This document shows positions 46,075-56,012 of a DNA stretch of 64,000 bases, in pieces. The DNA comes from Bog-756 sp963769905. GTDB lineage: Bacteria > Actinomycetota > Acidimicrobiia > Acidimicrobiales > RAAP-2. Both the position numbers and the translations under genes were made by a program. Numbering within the stretch: the stretch's first letter is position 1; each line of letters starts with the position of its first letter. The stretch spans positions 682,001-746,000 of the forward strand of contig CAVYNG010000001.1 in NCBI GenBank assembly GCA_963769905.1, written 5' to 3'. Below the pieces are notes generated by a model, which did no database searches, had not been told where the DNA came from, and worked only from the letters and a program-made list of their open reading frames with translations.

Positions 46075-46386
46075 TGGCCGGCCGAGGCCTCTCCGCCGCT
46101 CTCACCTGCGTCTATCCAGAGGTTGTGCACGATCTGTGGACAGAGTTGCTCCTTGCTGGGGCAAATCTGTGAACACAGGTGAACTTGTCCATAACCGGTC
46201 ACGGACAACACACTCTCCAGGTCTTTCCCTGTGGAGCCCGGGGACGCGGGGTGGAGGGCCGAATGGCTCGTGTCCTGGGGAACTTCATGTTTATCCACAA
46301 TCCACAGGCCTTATTACCATCACTACAAGAATTCAAAGAAAAGACATATTAAGTGATGCGGAAAGAACACGAGAGAGGACTTGGGT
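46075..46386. other. Chromosomal origin of replication oriC
   Basis: dnaA-dnaN intergenic region. Perfect DnaA box TTATCCACA at 46291-46299; weaker boxes CTATCCAGA (46112), CTGTCCACA on the minus strand (46143-46135) and TTGTCCATA (46195). An AT-rich segment at 46308-46365 (ATTACCATCACTACAAGAAT region) stands out in GC-rich DNA and is the likely unwinding element. Confidence 0.85.
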
Positions 46387-47550
46387 GTGAAGTTTCGGTG
46401 TGAGCGAGACTCGTTGGTGGAGGCGCTGACCACGGCCGGCCGGGCAGTGAGCTCACGGACGTCGACGGCCGTCGCGCTCGGAGGGCTTCGGTTGGAGGTC
46501 ACCGGCAACAACCTGTCGGTCGTCGGGACCGACGTGGATCTCACCGTGCACGTGGCGACCGAGGCGATCGGGCTCGCGGACGGGGTGTGCATCGCCCCGG
46601 CCAAGTTGCTCGCGGACATCGTGCGATCGCTCGAACCGGGCGCGGTCACCATCGACTCGAACAGCGACAAAGTCGAGATCGGCGCGGCCCGTTCACACTT
46701 CAGTCTGCGGACCTACCCGGTCGACGACTTCCCTTCGCTTCCGGAACCCCCGGCCCCAGCTACGTTCATCGCGGCCCCGTCCTTGGCCAGCGCGTTGCGC
46801 CAGGTGGTGCGAGCTGCGTCAAACGACGATGCGCGTCCGCTCCTCACCGGTGTGTTGATCGCGCCGGAAGGATCCGGCGTGCGGCTGGTCGCGACCGATT
46901 CCTACCGACTCGCGTTGCGGGACATCGACGGCAGCGAGGCGCTGCGTGAGGGAACCGGGATCTTGGTACCGGCGCGAGCCTTGATGGAGCTCCAGCGACT
47001 CTCCGCACTGAGCGGAGGCGGGAAGGACACCGGAACGACAACAGAAAGCGGTGCCGAGCAGAAGCCCGGCGACTCGGAACCGACCGTCGGTCTTTCCATC
47101 GGTGATCACGAGGTCACCTTCACCACCGGAGAGGTGAAGGTCAGCACCCGGCTGCTCGAAGGGACCTACCCGGACTATCGGCAGTTGATCCCCCCTGAGT
47201 ACCCGAACCGTCTCCACGTGGGCAAGGACTCGCTCCTCGACGCGTTGCGACGAGTGAGGCTGCTCGTCCGGGACAACACGACGCCGGTCCGGCTCTCGAT
47301 GCGTCAAGGTGGCGTCGATCTGAGTGTGGTATCCCAAGAGGTGGGTGACGCATCCGAGACCGTCGACGCCGACTTCGTCGGCGAAGAGCTGACCATCGCC
47401 TTCAATCCCACCTATCTCATCGACGGGGTCGAAGCCGTCGCAGGCGACGAGGTCCTCCTCGAGACCGTCGACGCGACCAAGCCGGCCACGGTGCGTTCCG
47501 GCGATCACACCAACTTCCGGTATTTGTTGATGCCCGTCCGGGTCTCCTGA
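46387..47550 (+). CDS. dnaN: DNA polymerase III beta subunit (sliding clamp)
   Basis: 387 residues from GTG 46387 (GAGAGG upstream); TTG 46381 is an alternative. Three clamp repeats: KFRCERDSLVEALTTAGRAV, the middle RLVATDSYRLALRDI, and the final FNPTYLIDGVEAV with terminal MPVRVS. Follows oriC. Confidence 0.96.
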   Translation: MKFRCERDSLVEALTTAGRAVSSRTSTAVALGGLRLEVTGNNLSVVGTDVDLTVHVATEAIGLADGVCIAPAKLLADIVRSLEPGAVTIDSNSDKVEIGAARSHFSLRTYPVDDFPSLPEPPAPATFIAAPSLASALRQVVRAASNDDARPLLTGVLIAPEGSGVRLVATDSYRLALRDIDGSEALREGTGILVPARALMELQRLSALSGGGKDTGTTTESGAEQKPGDSEPTVGLSIGDHEVTFTTGEVKVSTRLLEGTYPDYRQLIPPEYPNRLHVGKDSLLDALRRVRLLVRDNTTPVRLSMRQGGVDLSVVSQEVGDASETVDADFVGEELTIAFNPTYLIDGVEAVAGDEVLLETVDATKPATVRSGDHTNFRYLLMPVRVS

Positions 47551-47570
47551 AGGTCCCGTCACCCAGGTCG

Positions 47571-48674
47571 TTGCAACTCCTGTCACTCGAGACGACGGAC
47601 TTCCGCAACATCGTCGAGACGTCATTCGAGCCCGACCCGAGGGGGACGACCGTCATCAACGGCCTCAACGGGGCAGGCAAGACCAGCGTTCTCGAGGCCG
47701 CGTGCTATTTGTCCACCCTCCGGTCGCTCAGGGGATCTCCCCGCGAGGCGATGGTCCGGCGCGGCACGGAGCGTGCGATCGTTCGCGCGGTGACCGAGAC
47801 GGAGGGACGCGCGGTCACGATCGAGGCGGAGATCACCGCGACCGGCCGCGCTCGGACATTGGTCAACCGCCAGACGGTCCGTCGTCGCGCCGACCTGCAC
47901 GACGCGCTGCGGACGACCGTGTTCTCCCCCGAGGACATCGGTGTGGTGCGAGGTGGTCCTGCCGAACGACGCCGGTTCCTCGACGACGCGCTCGGCGTGC
48001 TCGACACCTACGCCGCGAGCACCGTCGACGACGTCGACAAGACCGTGCGTCAGCGTTCGGCCCTCTTGCGCTCGGCGGGCCGTCGACTCACCGACGAGGA
48101 GTCGACGACACTCGACGTCTGGGACGCGCGGCTCGACCAAGCCGGTACGGCCTTGGTCGAAGCTCGTGAACGGGTCGTCGCGGATCTCGCTCCTCTTGTC
48201 GCGGAGCACTGCTCGAGGTTGGCGGGCAGGCGGGTCGAAGTCGGGCTGGTGTACCGCCGGTCGTGGCAGGGCTCCCTTCTCGAAGCACTCGAGCGTTCCC
48301 GCGCCGACGACCTCGCACGCGGGGTCTCGCTGATCGGCCCTCACCGCGACGAGCTCGACCTGTCTCTCGACGGACTTCCGGCTCGCACCCACGCCTCCCA
48401 GGGCGAGCAGCGATCGCTCGCGCTGGCGCTTCGCCTCGGAGCGCACCAGCTGGCCACGGAGCGCCTCGGTTCGGCCCCGGTGCTCCTGCTCGACGACGTG
48501 TTCTCGGAACTGGACCCGCTCAGGTCCGCGGCCCTCGTCGCCGGATTGCCGCCGGGGCAGGCCCTTCTCACGACTGCCTTGGCCACCGCCCCGGAGATGC
48601 CGGCGGCGCGGCTCTATCGGCTGGAGGCGGGAGGGCACACCGAGCTGGTCGCCCGGGGGGAGAGCGTCGGGTGA
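47571..48674 (+). CDS. recF: DNA replication/repair protein RecF
   Basis: 367 residues from TTG 47571. ABC-type ATPase: LETTDFRNIVE, Walker A NGLNGAGKTSVLEA, signature ASQGEQRSLALALRLG and Walker B VLLLDDVFSELD. Loads RecA at gaps. Overlaps the next gene by GTGA. Confidence 0.95.
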   Translation: MQLLSLETTDFRNIVETSFEPDPRGTTVINGLNGAGKTSVLEAACYLSTLRSLRGSPREAMVRRGTERAIVRAVTETEGRAVTIEAEITATGRARTLVNRQTVRRRADLHDALRTTVFSPEDIGVVRGGPAERRRFLDDALGVLDTYAASTVDDVDKTVRQRSALLRSAGRRLTDEESTTLDVWDARLDQAGTALVEARERVVADLAPLVAEHCSRLAGRRVEVGLVYRRSWQGSLLEALERSRADDLARGVSLIGPHRDELDLSLDGLPARTHASQGEQRSLALALRLGAHQLATERLGSAPVLLLDDVFSELDPLRSAALVAGLPPGQALLTTALATAPEMPAARLYRLEAGGHTELVARGESVG

Positions 48675-48997
48675 GCCCGAACCGGCCGAGGGGGCGAAGC
48701 GGGGAGCGAGGCCCGAAGCCCCTCGACGACTCGCTCGACCGCGTCTCGCGCCAGCTCGGACTCGAAGGATCGAAGGGGCTCGGCGCCGTCTTCGCCCGTT
48801 GGGAGGAGATCGTCGGGCCCGCGATGGCCGAGCACGTACAGCCCTTCCGTCTCGATTCCGAGTCGCTCGTCGTGACCGTCGATCACCCGGCGTGGGCGAC
48901 TCAGATCCGCCACCTCAGCGACCCGCTGCTCGACCGAATCGCAGAGCAGGCCGGTGTGAACCGACCGCTTCGACTGGATGTGAGGATCCGCCGGTAG
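48671..48997 (+). CDS. dciA: DUF721/DciA family protein
   Basis: 108 residues from GTG 48671. GAVFARWEEIVGPAMAEHVQP and LVVTVDHPAWATQIRHL are DUF721 hallmarks. DciA is the ancestral loader of DnaB; no dnaC is present. Conserved between recF and gyrB. Confidence 0.88.
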   Translation: MSPNRPRGRSGERGPKPLDDSLDRVSRQLGLEGSKGLGAVFARWEEIVGPAMAEHVQPFRLDSESLVVTVDHPAWATQIRHLSDPLLDRIAEQAGVNRPLRLDVRIRR

Positions 48998-49046
48998 GAG
49001 CGCGTTTTCGGGCCCGGAATCGGCCCGTTCGGACACACCTTCCGGC

Positions 49047-49052
49047 TACAAT
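49047..49052 (+). promoter_or_regulatory. Probable -10 of gyrB
   Basis: TACAAT about 110 bp upstream of gyrB in the gap after dciA. No clear -35. Confidence 0.4.
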
Positions 49053-49164
49053 GGAGTATCGGAATCGGGAGGCTGCCACAGTCCGGCGAGTGCGTCGTCT
49101 GCACCCCGGATCGGACCGGCGCATCGGTTCCCGCTCAGACTCACGGAGTTGAAAGGGCGCGCCT

Positions 49165-51114
49165 GTGGCGCTGAAGACAGAAAGCGAGCCGACCACACGA
49201 AAAGGCTCTTACGAGGCCGACGACATCACCGTGCTCGAGGGGCTCGATCCGGTCAGGAAGCGTCCCGGGATGTACATCGGCTCGACCGGGCCGACCGGTC
49301 TCCACCACCTCATCTGGGAGGTCGTGGACAACTCGGTCGACGAGGCAATGGCCGGGTACGCCACCCGCATCGACGTCACCCTTCTCGCGGACGGGGGGGT
49401 ACGGGAAAGCGACAACGGGAGAGGGATCCCGACCGGCACCCACAAGAAGTTCAAGGACCGGACTGCCGCCGAGGTGGTGCTGACCACCCTCCACGCCGGG
49501 GGCAAGTTCGGGGAGGGCGGCGGCTACAAGGTGTCGGGGGGACTGCACGGGGTCGGGGTGTCCGTCGTCAACGCGCTCTCCTCGCGACTGGTGCTCGAGA
49601 TCGATCGCGACGGCGACCACCACGTCTTGGAGTTCGAAGACGGCGGCAAACCGCGGGGCAAGCTCGAGGTGACCGGGCCCGCGCCACGCGGACGGACCGG
49701 CACGACCATTACCTTCTGGCCGGACCCGAGCGTCTTCGAGGAGGTCGAGTTCCGCGCCCAGACGGTGGTCGAGCGCCTTCAGGTGATGGCCTTCTTGAAC
49801 AAAGGGCTCGAGATCCGGTTCGTCGACGAGCGGTCCGACGCGAAGCCCGCACAGACCTTCAAGTACAAAGACGGCATCGTCGACTACGTCAGGCATCTCA
49901 ACGCCTCCAAGGAGGCACTCTTCCGAAAGGTGTGCTCGTTCGAGCAACGCGAGGAGTCGATGGAGGTCGAGATCGCCCTCCAGTGGAATACCGGCTTCTA
50001 CGAGAGCATCCACTCGTTCGCGAACGGCATCTCGACGATCGACGGCGGCATGCACGAGGAAGGGTTCAAAAAGGCCCTGACCAACGTCGCGAACAAGTAC
50101 GCCCGCGCCAAGGGCGCGCTGCGGGAGAAGGACGAGAACCTCCTCGGAGAGGACATCCGGGAGGGGCTCACTGCGATCGTCTCGGTGCGCCTGCAGGACC
50201 CCCAGTTCGAAGGCCAGACGAAGGCCAAACTGGGCAACGTCCCGGTCCGTTCGCTGGTGGAACGAGCGACCAACGAGAAGCTGGTCGACTGGTTCGAGGA
50301 GAACCCTCGCGAAGCGAACCAGATCATCCAGAAGGGCCTGCTCGCTGCAAGAGCCCGGGTGGCCGCACGGTCCGCAAGAGATCTCACCCGGCGCAAGTCG
50401 GCCCTCGACGGCGCCGGCCTGCCGGGCAAGCTCGTCGACTGCTCGTCCCGCGATCCGCGCGAGAGCGAGCTGTTCATCGTGGAGGGCAACTCGGCCGGCG
50501 GTTCGGCCAAGGACGCTCGCAATCCGAGAACGCAGGCGATCCTGCCGATCCGCGGGAAGATCCTCAACGTCGAACGCGCCCGGATCGACAAGATGTTGAA
50601 GAATACGGAGATCCAGGCGTTGATCTCCGCCATCGGCGCCGGGCTCGCCGAGGACTTCGACGTCGCGAAGATCCGCTACCACAAGGTGATCCTGCTCGCG
50701 GACGCCGACGTCGACGGCTCGCACATCCGTACATTGCTGCTCACCTTCTTCTTCCGCCAGATGAAGCCGCTCGTCGAGGGCGGGTTCGTCTATGTGGCTC
50801 AGCCGCCTCTTTACTCGACGCTGGTCGGGAAGGAGAAGGTCTACCTGAAGGACGACGCGGCCAAGGCAGCGTTCCTCGAGGAACACCCCAATCACAAAGC
50901 GGACTTCCAGCGCCTGAAGGGACTTGGCGAGATGGACTTCGCCGAGCTGCGTGACACCACCATGGACCCCGCACAGCGCTCGCTCCTCCAGGTCGCGGTC
51001 GAGCAGGCAGCCGTGGCCGACGAGGTGTGCTCGGTGCTGATGGGCGACGACGTGGATCTTCGCCGTCACTTCATCCAGACCAATGCGAAGGACGTCCGAT
51101 TCCTCGACTTCTGA
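49165..51114 (+). CDS. gyrB: DNA gyrase subunit B
   Basis: 649 residues from GTG 49165. GHKL ATPase: VLEGLDPVRKRPGMYIGSTG, EVVDNSVDEAMAG, ESDNGRGIPTG and GLHGVGVSVVNALS. Toprim: FIVEGNSAGGSAKDARNP and ADADVDGSHIRTLLL. Supplies negative supercoiling with GyrA 111 bp downstream. Confidence 0.97.
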   Translation: MALKTESEPTTRKGSYEADDITVLEGLDPVRKRPGMYIGSTGPTGLHHLIWEVVDNSVDEAMAGYATRIDVTLLADGGVRESDNGRGIPTGTHKKFKDRTAAEVVLTTLHAGGKFGEGGGYKVSGGLHGVGVSVVNALSSRLVLEIDRDGDHHVLEFEDGGKPRGKLEVTGPAPRGRTGTTITFWPDPSVFEEVEFRAQTVVERLQVMAFLNKGLEIRFVDERSDAKPAQTFKYKDGIVDYVRHLNASKEALFRKVCSFEQREESMEVEIALQWNTGFYESIHSFANGISTIDGGMHEEGFKKALTNVANKYARAKGALREKDENLLGEDIREGLTAIVSVRLQDPQFEGQTKAKLGNVPVRSLVERATNEKLVDWFEENPREANQIIQKGLLAARARVAARSARDLTRRKSALDGAGLPGKLVDCSSRDPRESELFIVEGNSAGGSAKDARNPRTQAILPIRGKILNVERARIDKMLKNTEIQALISAIGAGLAEDFDVAKIRYHKVILLADADVDGSHIRTLLLTFFFRQMKPLVEGGFVYVAQPPLYSTLVGKEKVYLKDDAAKAAFLEEHPNHKADFQRLKGLGEMDFAELRDTTMDPAQRSLLQVAVEQAAVADEVCSVLMGDDVDLRRHFIQTNAKDVRFLDF

Positions 51115-51225
51115 GACGGGAGCAGGGAACGCGCCCCCAACCCGGAGCGGTGCGCGCTAGGCCCGGGACGGGTCGGTGCGCGCCCGCGGCCGTCAGAACC
51201 GACCGGAGAGAGGTCCGGAGGCGGC

Positions 51226-53715
51226 ATGCCGAGGCGTAGCCGCGGCGATGACAGAGCCGGGACGGAGACCGAACAGGACGTCTCCGGCTTCATCGAGCCC
51301 ATCGAGATCCAAGAGGAGATGGAGCGCTCGTTCCTCGAGTACTCGATGTCGGTGATCGTCTCGCGGGCGCTTCCCGACGTCCGTGACGGCCTGAAGCCGG
51401 TGCATCGGCGGATCCTCTACTCGATGTTCGATCAGCGTCTCCTCCCGGACCGACCCCACACCAAGTGCGCAAAGGTCGTCGGGGACGTCATGGGCTCTTA
51501 CCACCCGCACGGCGACTCGGCCATCTACGAGGCACTGGCCCGCATGGTGCAGGACTTCTCGATGCGGCATCCGCTGATCGACGGCCACGGCAACTTCGGC
51601 GGCACCGGACCCGACGAGGGGCCGGCGGCGATGCGCTACACCGAGTGCCGTCTCGCCGCGCTCGCGCTCCAACTCATGGAGGGTCTCGACCAGGAGACGG
51701 TCGACTTCGTCGCCAATTACGACGCCACCTCCGAGGAGCCGTCGGTGTTGCCGGCGCGGTTCCCGAACCTGCTGGTGAACGGCTCCCAGGGGATCGCGGT
51801 CGGCATGGCCACCAACATTCCACCCCACAACCTCGGCGAGGTCATCGACGCCAGCACTCACCTTCTCGAGCACCCGGACGCGACGCCTGACGACCTGATG
51901 GCCTTCGTGCACGGACCTGATTTCCCCACCGGTGCGCTGATCCTTGGCCGCCAGGGCATCCTGGACGCGCTCCGTACCGGCCGCGGCTCGATCAAGATGC
52001 GGGCAGTCGCCGAGATCGAGGAGGGGAGAGCGGGCGAGACCCGGATCGTGGTCTCGCAGATGCCCTACCAGACGTCCATCGCCTCGGTCTCGAAGAAGAT
52101 CGAGGAACTGGTCCGTTCCTCCGACCTCGACGGTATCGCCGAGGTGCAGGACGACTCGGCAGGAGGGAAGACCCGACTCGTCATCAGGTTGAAGCGTGAC
52201 GCCAATGCGAACGTCGTGCTCAACAACCTGTTCAAGCAGACGCCGATGCAGACCTCCTTCAGCGTCAACGCAGTTGCACTCGTGGACGGGGTCCCCCGGA
52301 CACTCAACCTCGCAGAGATGCTCGGCCACTACGTGGCGCACCAGATCGAGGTGGTCACCCGGCGCTCGGAGTTCCTGCTGGAGAAGGCGCGGGCCCGAGC
52401 ACACGTGGTCGAAGGCCTCCTCAAGGCCATCGACATGCTCGACGCGGTGATCGCGACGATTCGTGCCTCGGAGGATCGCCCCGCCGCGCTCGGAGCATTG
52501 CGTGCGGCACCGTTTGAGTTCTCCGAGGAGCAGGGCAACCACATCCTCGACATGACTCTCGGCCGGCTGACCCGCCTCGGGCGCTCCAACCTCGAACAGG
52601 AGCTGACGGATCTGAGGGCCGAGATCGAGGAGCTCGAGAGCATCCTCCGCGATCCGGCGAAGCTGCGCAGCGTGATCGCCGGCGAGCTGTCGGCGATCAG
52701 GGAGAAGTTCGCCAACGAGCGCCGGACGCAGATCACCCATGATCCCGGCGACATGAACGTCGAAGACCTCGTGGAGGACGAGGAGATCGTCGTCACCCTC
52801 AGCCGGGCCGGCTACGTCAAGGCAGTTTCCGCCGACGCGTTCCGGACCCAGGGGCGTGGTGGCCGCGGCGTGCAGGGGGCGAAGCTGAAGGAGGAGGACC
52901 TCATCGACGGCGTGGTCCACACGACCGCGCACGCCCACCTGTTGTTGTTCTCCAACCGGGGCCGGGTCTTCCGCCTCCGGGCGCTCGAGATCCCGATGAA
53001 GGAGCGCACCGCGCGCGGGACTGCGCTGGTCAATCTGCTGCCGCTCGCACCGGGCGAAGGCATTGAGGCGATCATCGGCACGCGCGACTTCCCGTCGGAC
53101 AGCTTCCTCGTGTTCAGCACCAAGCTGGGCCAGGTGAAGAAGACCGCGTTCAGCGAGTACGACAAGTCCCGTCGTGAAGGATTCATCGCCATCAACCTGC
53201 GCGACGGCGACGAGCTGGTCCGGGTGATCGAGACCCACGGCGGTGACGATGTCTTCATCGTGACCCAGTCGGGTATGACGATCCGTTTCTCCGAACAGGA
53301 CGTGCGTCCGATGGGGCGGGACGCCGCCGGGGTCCGCGGCGTTCGGCTGAAGGCGGGGGACGAGGTCGTCTCCTGTGATGTCGCCCGTGACGACGCCGAC
53401 ATCCTCTTGATCACCGATGCCGGGTACGGGAAGCGCACCAAGCTCGACCGCTTCAACCGCCAGACCCGGGGCGGGCAGGGTGTGCGAGGGATCCGGCTCA
53501 CCGCGAAGCGCGGCCGGGTCGTCGCGGCGTTCATGGCCGGCCTCGACGACGAGATCTTGCTCATCTCGACCTCGGGGGTGGTGATCCGCACTGCGGTGCG
53601 AGAGATCGCCTCACAGGGCCGGGACGCGACCGGGGTGCGCGTGATGAACCTCGACGAGGGCGACGCGGTTGCCGCAGTCGCACCGGTCGCCGGCGAGGGC
53701 AACGGAGACGCCTGA
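51226..53715 (+). CDS. gyrA: DNA gyrase subunit A
   Basis: 829 residues. ATG 51226 follows GGAGG. Catalytic Tyr in AAMRYTECRL; quinolone region HPHGDSAIYEAL, with Ser and Glu at the two resistance positions, a normal wild-type pattern. C-terminal pinwheel with GyrA box QGRGGRGVQGAK. Confidence 0.97.
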   Translation: MPRRSRGDDRAGTETEQDVSGFIEPIEIQEEMERSFLEYSMSVIVSRALPDVRDGLKPVHRRILYSMFDQRLLPDRPHTKCAKVVGDVMGSYHPHGDSAIYEALARMVQDFSMRHPLIDGHGNFGGTGPDEGPAAMRYTECRLAALALQLMEGLDQETVDFVANYDATSEEPSVLPARFPNLLVNGSQGIAVGMATNIPPHNLGEVIDASTHLLEHPDATPDDLMAFVHGPDFPTGALILGRQGILDALRTGRGSIKMRAVAEIEEGRAGETRIVVSQMPYQTSIASVSKKIEELVRSSDLDGIAEVQDDSAGGKTRLVIRLKRDANANVVLNNLFKQTPMQTSFSVNAVALVDGVPRTLNLAEMLGHYVAHQIEVVTRRSEFLLEKARARAHVVEGLLKAIDMLDAVIATIRASEDRPAALGALRAAPFEFSEEQGNHILDMTLGRLTRLGRSNLEQELTDLRAEIEELESILRDPAKLRSVIAGELSAIREKFANERRTQITHDPGDMNVEDLVEDEEIVVTLSRAGYVKAVSADAFRTQGRGGRGVQGAKLKEEDLIDGVVHTTAHAHLLLFSNRGRVFRLRALEIPMKERTARGTALVNLLPLAPGEGIEAIIGTRDFPSDSFLVFSTKLGQVKKTAFSEYDKSRREGFIAINLRDGDELVRVIETHGGDDVFIVTQSGMTIRFSEQDVRPMGRDAAGVRGVRLKAGDEVVSCDVARDDADILLITDAGYGKRTKLDRFNRQTRGGQGVRGIRLTAKRGRVVAAFMAGLDDEILLISTSGVVIRTAVREIASQGRDATGVRVMNLDEGDAVAAVAPVAGEGNGDA

Positions 53716-53774
53716 TCAGTGCGTGCGGCTTCGGGGTCCCGGCGGTAGTGGTGTAGCGTCGTGAGCCGATCTGC

Positions 53775-53848
53775 GGGGCTATAGCTCAGTCGGTTAGAGC
53801 GCAGCACTGATAATGCTGAGGTCGCAAGTTCGATTCTTGCTAGCCCCA
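53775..53848 (+). tRNA. tRNA-Ile (anticodon GAT)
   Basis: 74 nt, full cloverleaf: acceptor GGGGCTA/TAGCCCC, D arm GCTC-GAGC, anticodon stem CAGCA/TGCTG with loop CTGATAA (GAT), T arm GCAAG-TTCGATT-CTTGC, discriminator A. CCA not encoded. Conserved after gyrA, but the usual tRNA-Ala does not follow. Confidence 0.97.
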
Positions 53849-53859
53849 CTTTCCGGTAT

Positions 53860-54662
53860 GTGTGGTCACGGTTGACCTGCCACAAGATCAGCCGATCGGT
53901 GAAATTCTCTGTGTACTTCGCTGACGGGGAACGAATTCGGGCCACCGACCACTCGGGCGTGATCCGGACGATCGTCGGTAGTGGAAGCGCCGCTGAATCG
54001 GTCCCGGACAACACGCCAACCCTTGCCGCATCGCTCGGACTGGTCGTGTCGATCGCCTTCAATCCCTCAGGTCAGCTGTACTTCACGACCGAATCACAGA
54101 TCCTGCGGCTCTCGCCTCCGGGTGCCCTGGACCAACTGCGAGCCGCGATCCTCCCGCGCCCTCGAAGGACAGCTGACCGGTCTGGGTTCCAGCGCCGTCG
54201 ACGGTCAGGGCATTGTCCACGCCTCTTCGACGACCGGAGCCTGGACCGTCTGGAAGGTCTCACCGGCCGGGCAGGCAGCGGTACTCGGCTTCGACCGAGG
54301 AAGCGGAGGTAAAACGGCCATCTTGCAGGGAGCTGCTGATGGCGCCATCTATGCCGACCATAACCAAATAGTCGGAGACGTCTGCAGACAGTTGAGTCAA
54401 TCCCCCGCCGGGCATCAAGGATTTCGTTTAGATGGACTACTTTGCCATCGCGCCGAACGGAGTCTTCTTTGCCGACGATTCGGGCCCACCTGCATTCGAG
54501 CCGTATTAGCAGATCGTGGAAGTAGCCAACGGCCGAGCCGTCCCCTCTGGCATGGCAAGTCCCGACCCGGTGGTGCTGGCCCGTAGCCCCCTACAGGTCC
54601 ACGAGTACGTCTTCGGTGTGCTCGCCCCCGAGCGGGCGATACGCAAGAACGACAGTTGGTAG
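53860..54662 (+). pseudogene. Degraded NHL/beta-propeller-repeat protein
   Basis: Propeller-like blades are spread over three frames: VYFADGERIRATDHSGVIRT and VVSIAFNPSGQLYFTTESQI in the first; SSAVDGQGIVHASSTTGAW and GAADGAIYADHNQIVGD in the second; MDYFAIAPNGVFFADDSG in the third, which also has an in-frame TAG before QIVEVANGRAVPSG. There is no signal peptide or proper start, so the 5' end is missing too. A decayed secreted propeller protein right after the tRNA. Confidence 0.65.
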
Positions 54663-54663
54663 A

Positions 54664-54982
54664 TCCGTCCTCAGTAGGGGGCTTGTCCCAGCCCTGCCGC
54701 TCAGCCGCTGTGTAGCCAGCTCGTGCGCCGTGGCGCTCTGACTCCTTCTCGGTGCCTCGACCTCGGCCTCGCACTGGTGACCCACACCGGACAGTTTGCG
54801 CTGTCCCGACCAGCACTTCTGGGCTACCAGTGTGCCGTGTTGCTGCTGGCCTTCGGATCGGACGTCGAAGGCCAGTTTCTGCGTGGGACAAGGCGACGAC
54901 TCGGGATCGGTTGCACCTCCTCTCACACCCTGACACTGTTTTCCATCATTTCCATTGGCGGCGACAACGACTGGGGGTTCCC
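54664..54982. other. Intergenic region in the accessory segment
   Basis: About 320 bp. Open frames exist on both strands but none has a recognisable motif, start signal or coding character. Nothing assigned. Confidence 0.4.
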
Positions 54983-55525
54983 ATGGGGATTTACAAAAAC
55001 AACAGCCAGAAGGTCCGGCGCGTCGCGCTCGGAGCACTACTTGTGACAGGCATGGCGGTCGGGGCGGTCGCCGCTACGGGCCTGGTGTCGAGTGCCCCGG
55101 CCGCAGCGTCAAGTACGACGCACAAAGTCAAACTGGAAGGGAACCATGCAGGGGCGGTCGAACCCAGAACCAAAGGCAAGTTTACCTGCAGCACCCTGAC
55201 CGACTCCTGGACGCTGAGCATCACTGGTGTTCAGGTGATTGGGGCTGATGGAATCACCCCCTGGGACACGGGGCGCGCGGTTGGATATAACCCTGATCCA
55301 GGCCACTATTACCTTTACGTGGAGATCGGTCCGCCTAATGGGGACATATTTGTCGTGACCCTCTCACAAGATCCGAAAACGGGCCTGTATGAGGCAAACG
55401 CGAGTCAAAGTGTGGGAACGGCCTTCGGGTGCGGAAAGGGCACCGTCGTCCAAGTGGGAGGCGGAACCGCCACGGAACTCAATACGTCTCCCGGTTCGCT
55501 CGTCCTGTCCGCGCCGCTGAGCTAG
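54983..55525 (+). CDS. Secreted hypothetical protein
   Basis: 180 residues, not recognised. Signal peptide: KVRRVALGALLVTGMAVGAV, then ATGLVSSAPAAASS with a probable Ala-x-Ala cleavage site. The mature part (about 140 residues) is beta-rich, with two cysteines (FTCSTL and FGCGKG) that may form a disulfide, and ends in LVLSAPLS. No neighbour explains it; codon use and GC are lower than in the core region. Confidence 0.65.
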   Translation: MGIYKNNSQKVRRVALGALLVTGMAVGAVAATGLVSSAPAAASSTTHKVKLEGNHAGAVEPRTKGKFTCSTLTDSWTLSITGVQVIGADGITPWDTGRAVGYNPDPGHYYLYVEIGPPNGDIFVVTLSQDPKTGLYEANASQSVGTAFGCGKGTVVQVGGGTATELNTSPGSLVLSAPLS

Positions 55526-56012
55526 GACCCTCTCTCGGGCAAATCGTGGGGATGTCGCCGCTTCACGGATCGCCAGCAGCGCGTGGACCGAATGGGTCAC
55601 CAGAGGAGTGTCTGGTCCTAGAAGGTTTGTCATATCGCCGTACATGAAGGGGCGGAGCCGGATCAAGAGCCTTTTTCTGTCGATCGTTCCTGATTCTCCT
55701 ATCGGCGTCCTGCACGAGAGCGCGCGCCAGCGAGACGTCGGGGTCAACGTCGGGCGATGCCCGCCGAAGGCTTGGCGTTGACGCCGGCGGCGAGCCGCGC
55801 ATCCTGTTCGAGGACGCCTATGTGGTGCTACGAGTTCCCATCACTGCTCGGGGGTTCTGTCATGCTCCCGTGGGCAGCCAGCCATTCATTCGTCGATCTC
55901 CGCACATGATGGGGTTCGGCCACGTCCCGACGGGCTCAATCAGAAACGACGGCCACACCGGGGTCGGTGGGCCACGGCGTTAGTCGAGCACGCGTCGGTC
56001 CGTGGCCGAGAC
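55526..56012. other. Non-coding stretch downstream of the IS110 transposase
   Basis: About 490 bp without a convincing gene. It has an 8-bp inverted repeat GGCCACGG (55970) / CCGTGGCC (56000) just after the transposase stop. It may hold the end of the insertion sequence and its guide RNA; the boundary cannot be placed. Confidence 0.4.

Noticed and set aside
46160..46203. Two GTTCAC words (minus strand) inside oriC, resembling PHO boxes
   Set aside because: Spacing is 10, not 11, and there is no -10 at +16; part of the DnaA-box region.
49141..51069. A 642-codon open frame opposite gyrB
   Set aside because: Same effect; gyrB motifs are complete on the plus strand.
51480..51560. Glu at the second quinolone-resistance position of GyrA
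   Set aside because: Glu is the normal residue there in many Gram-positive bacteria; not a resistance change.
54591..55037. 148-codon minus-strand frame in the accessory region
   Set aside because: No motif or start signal and it overlaps the signal peptide of the secreted protein gene.
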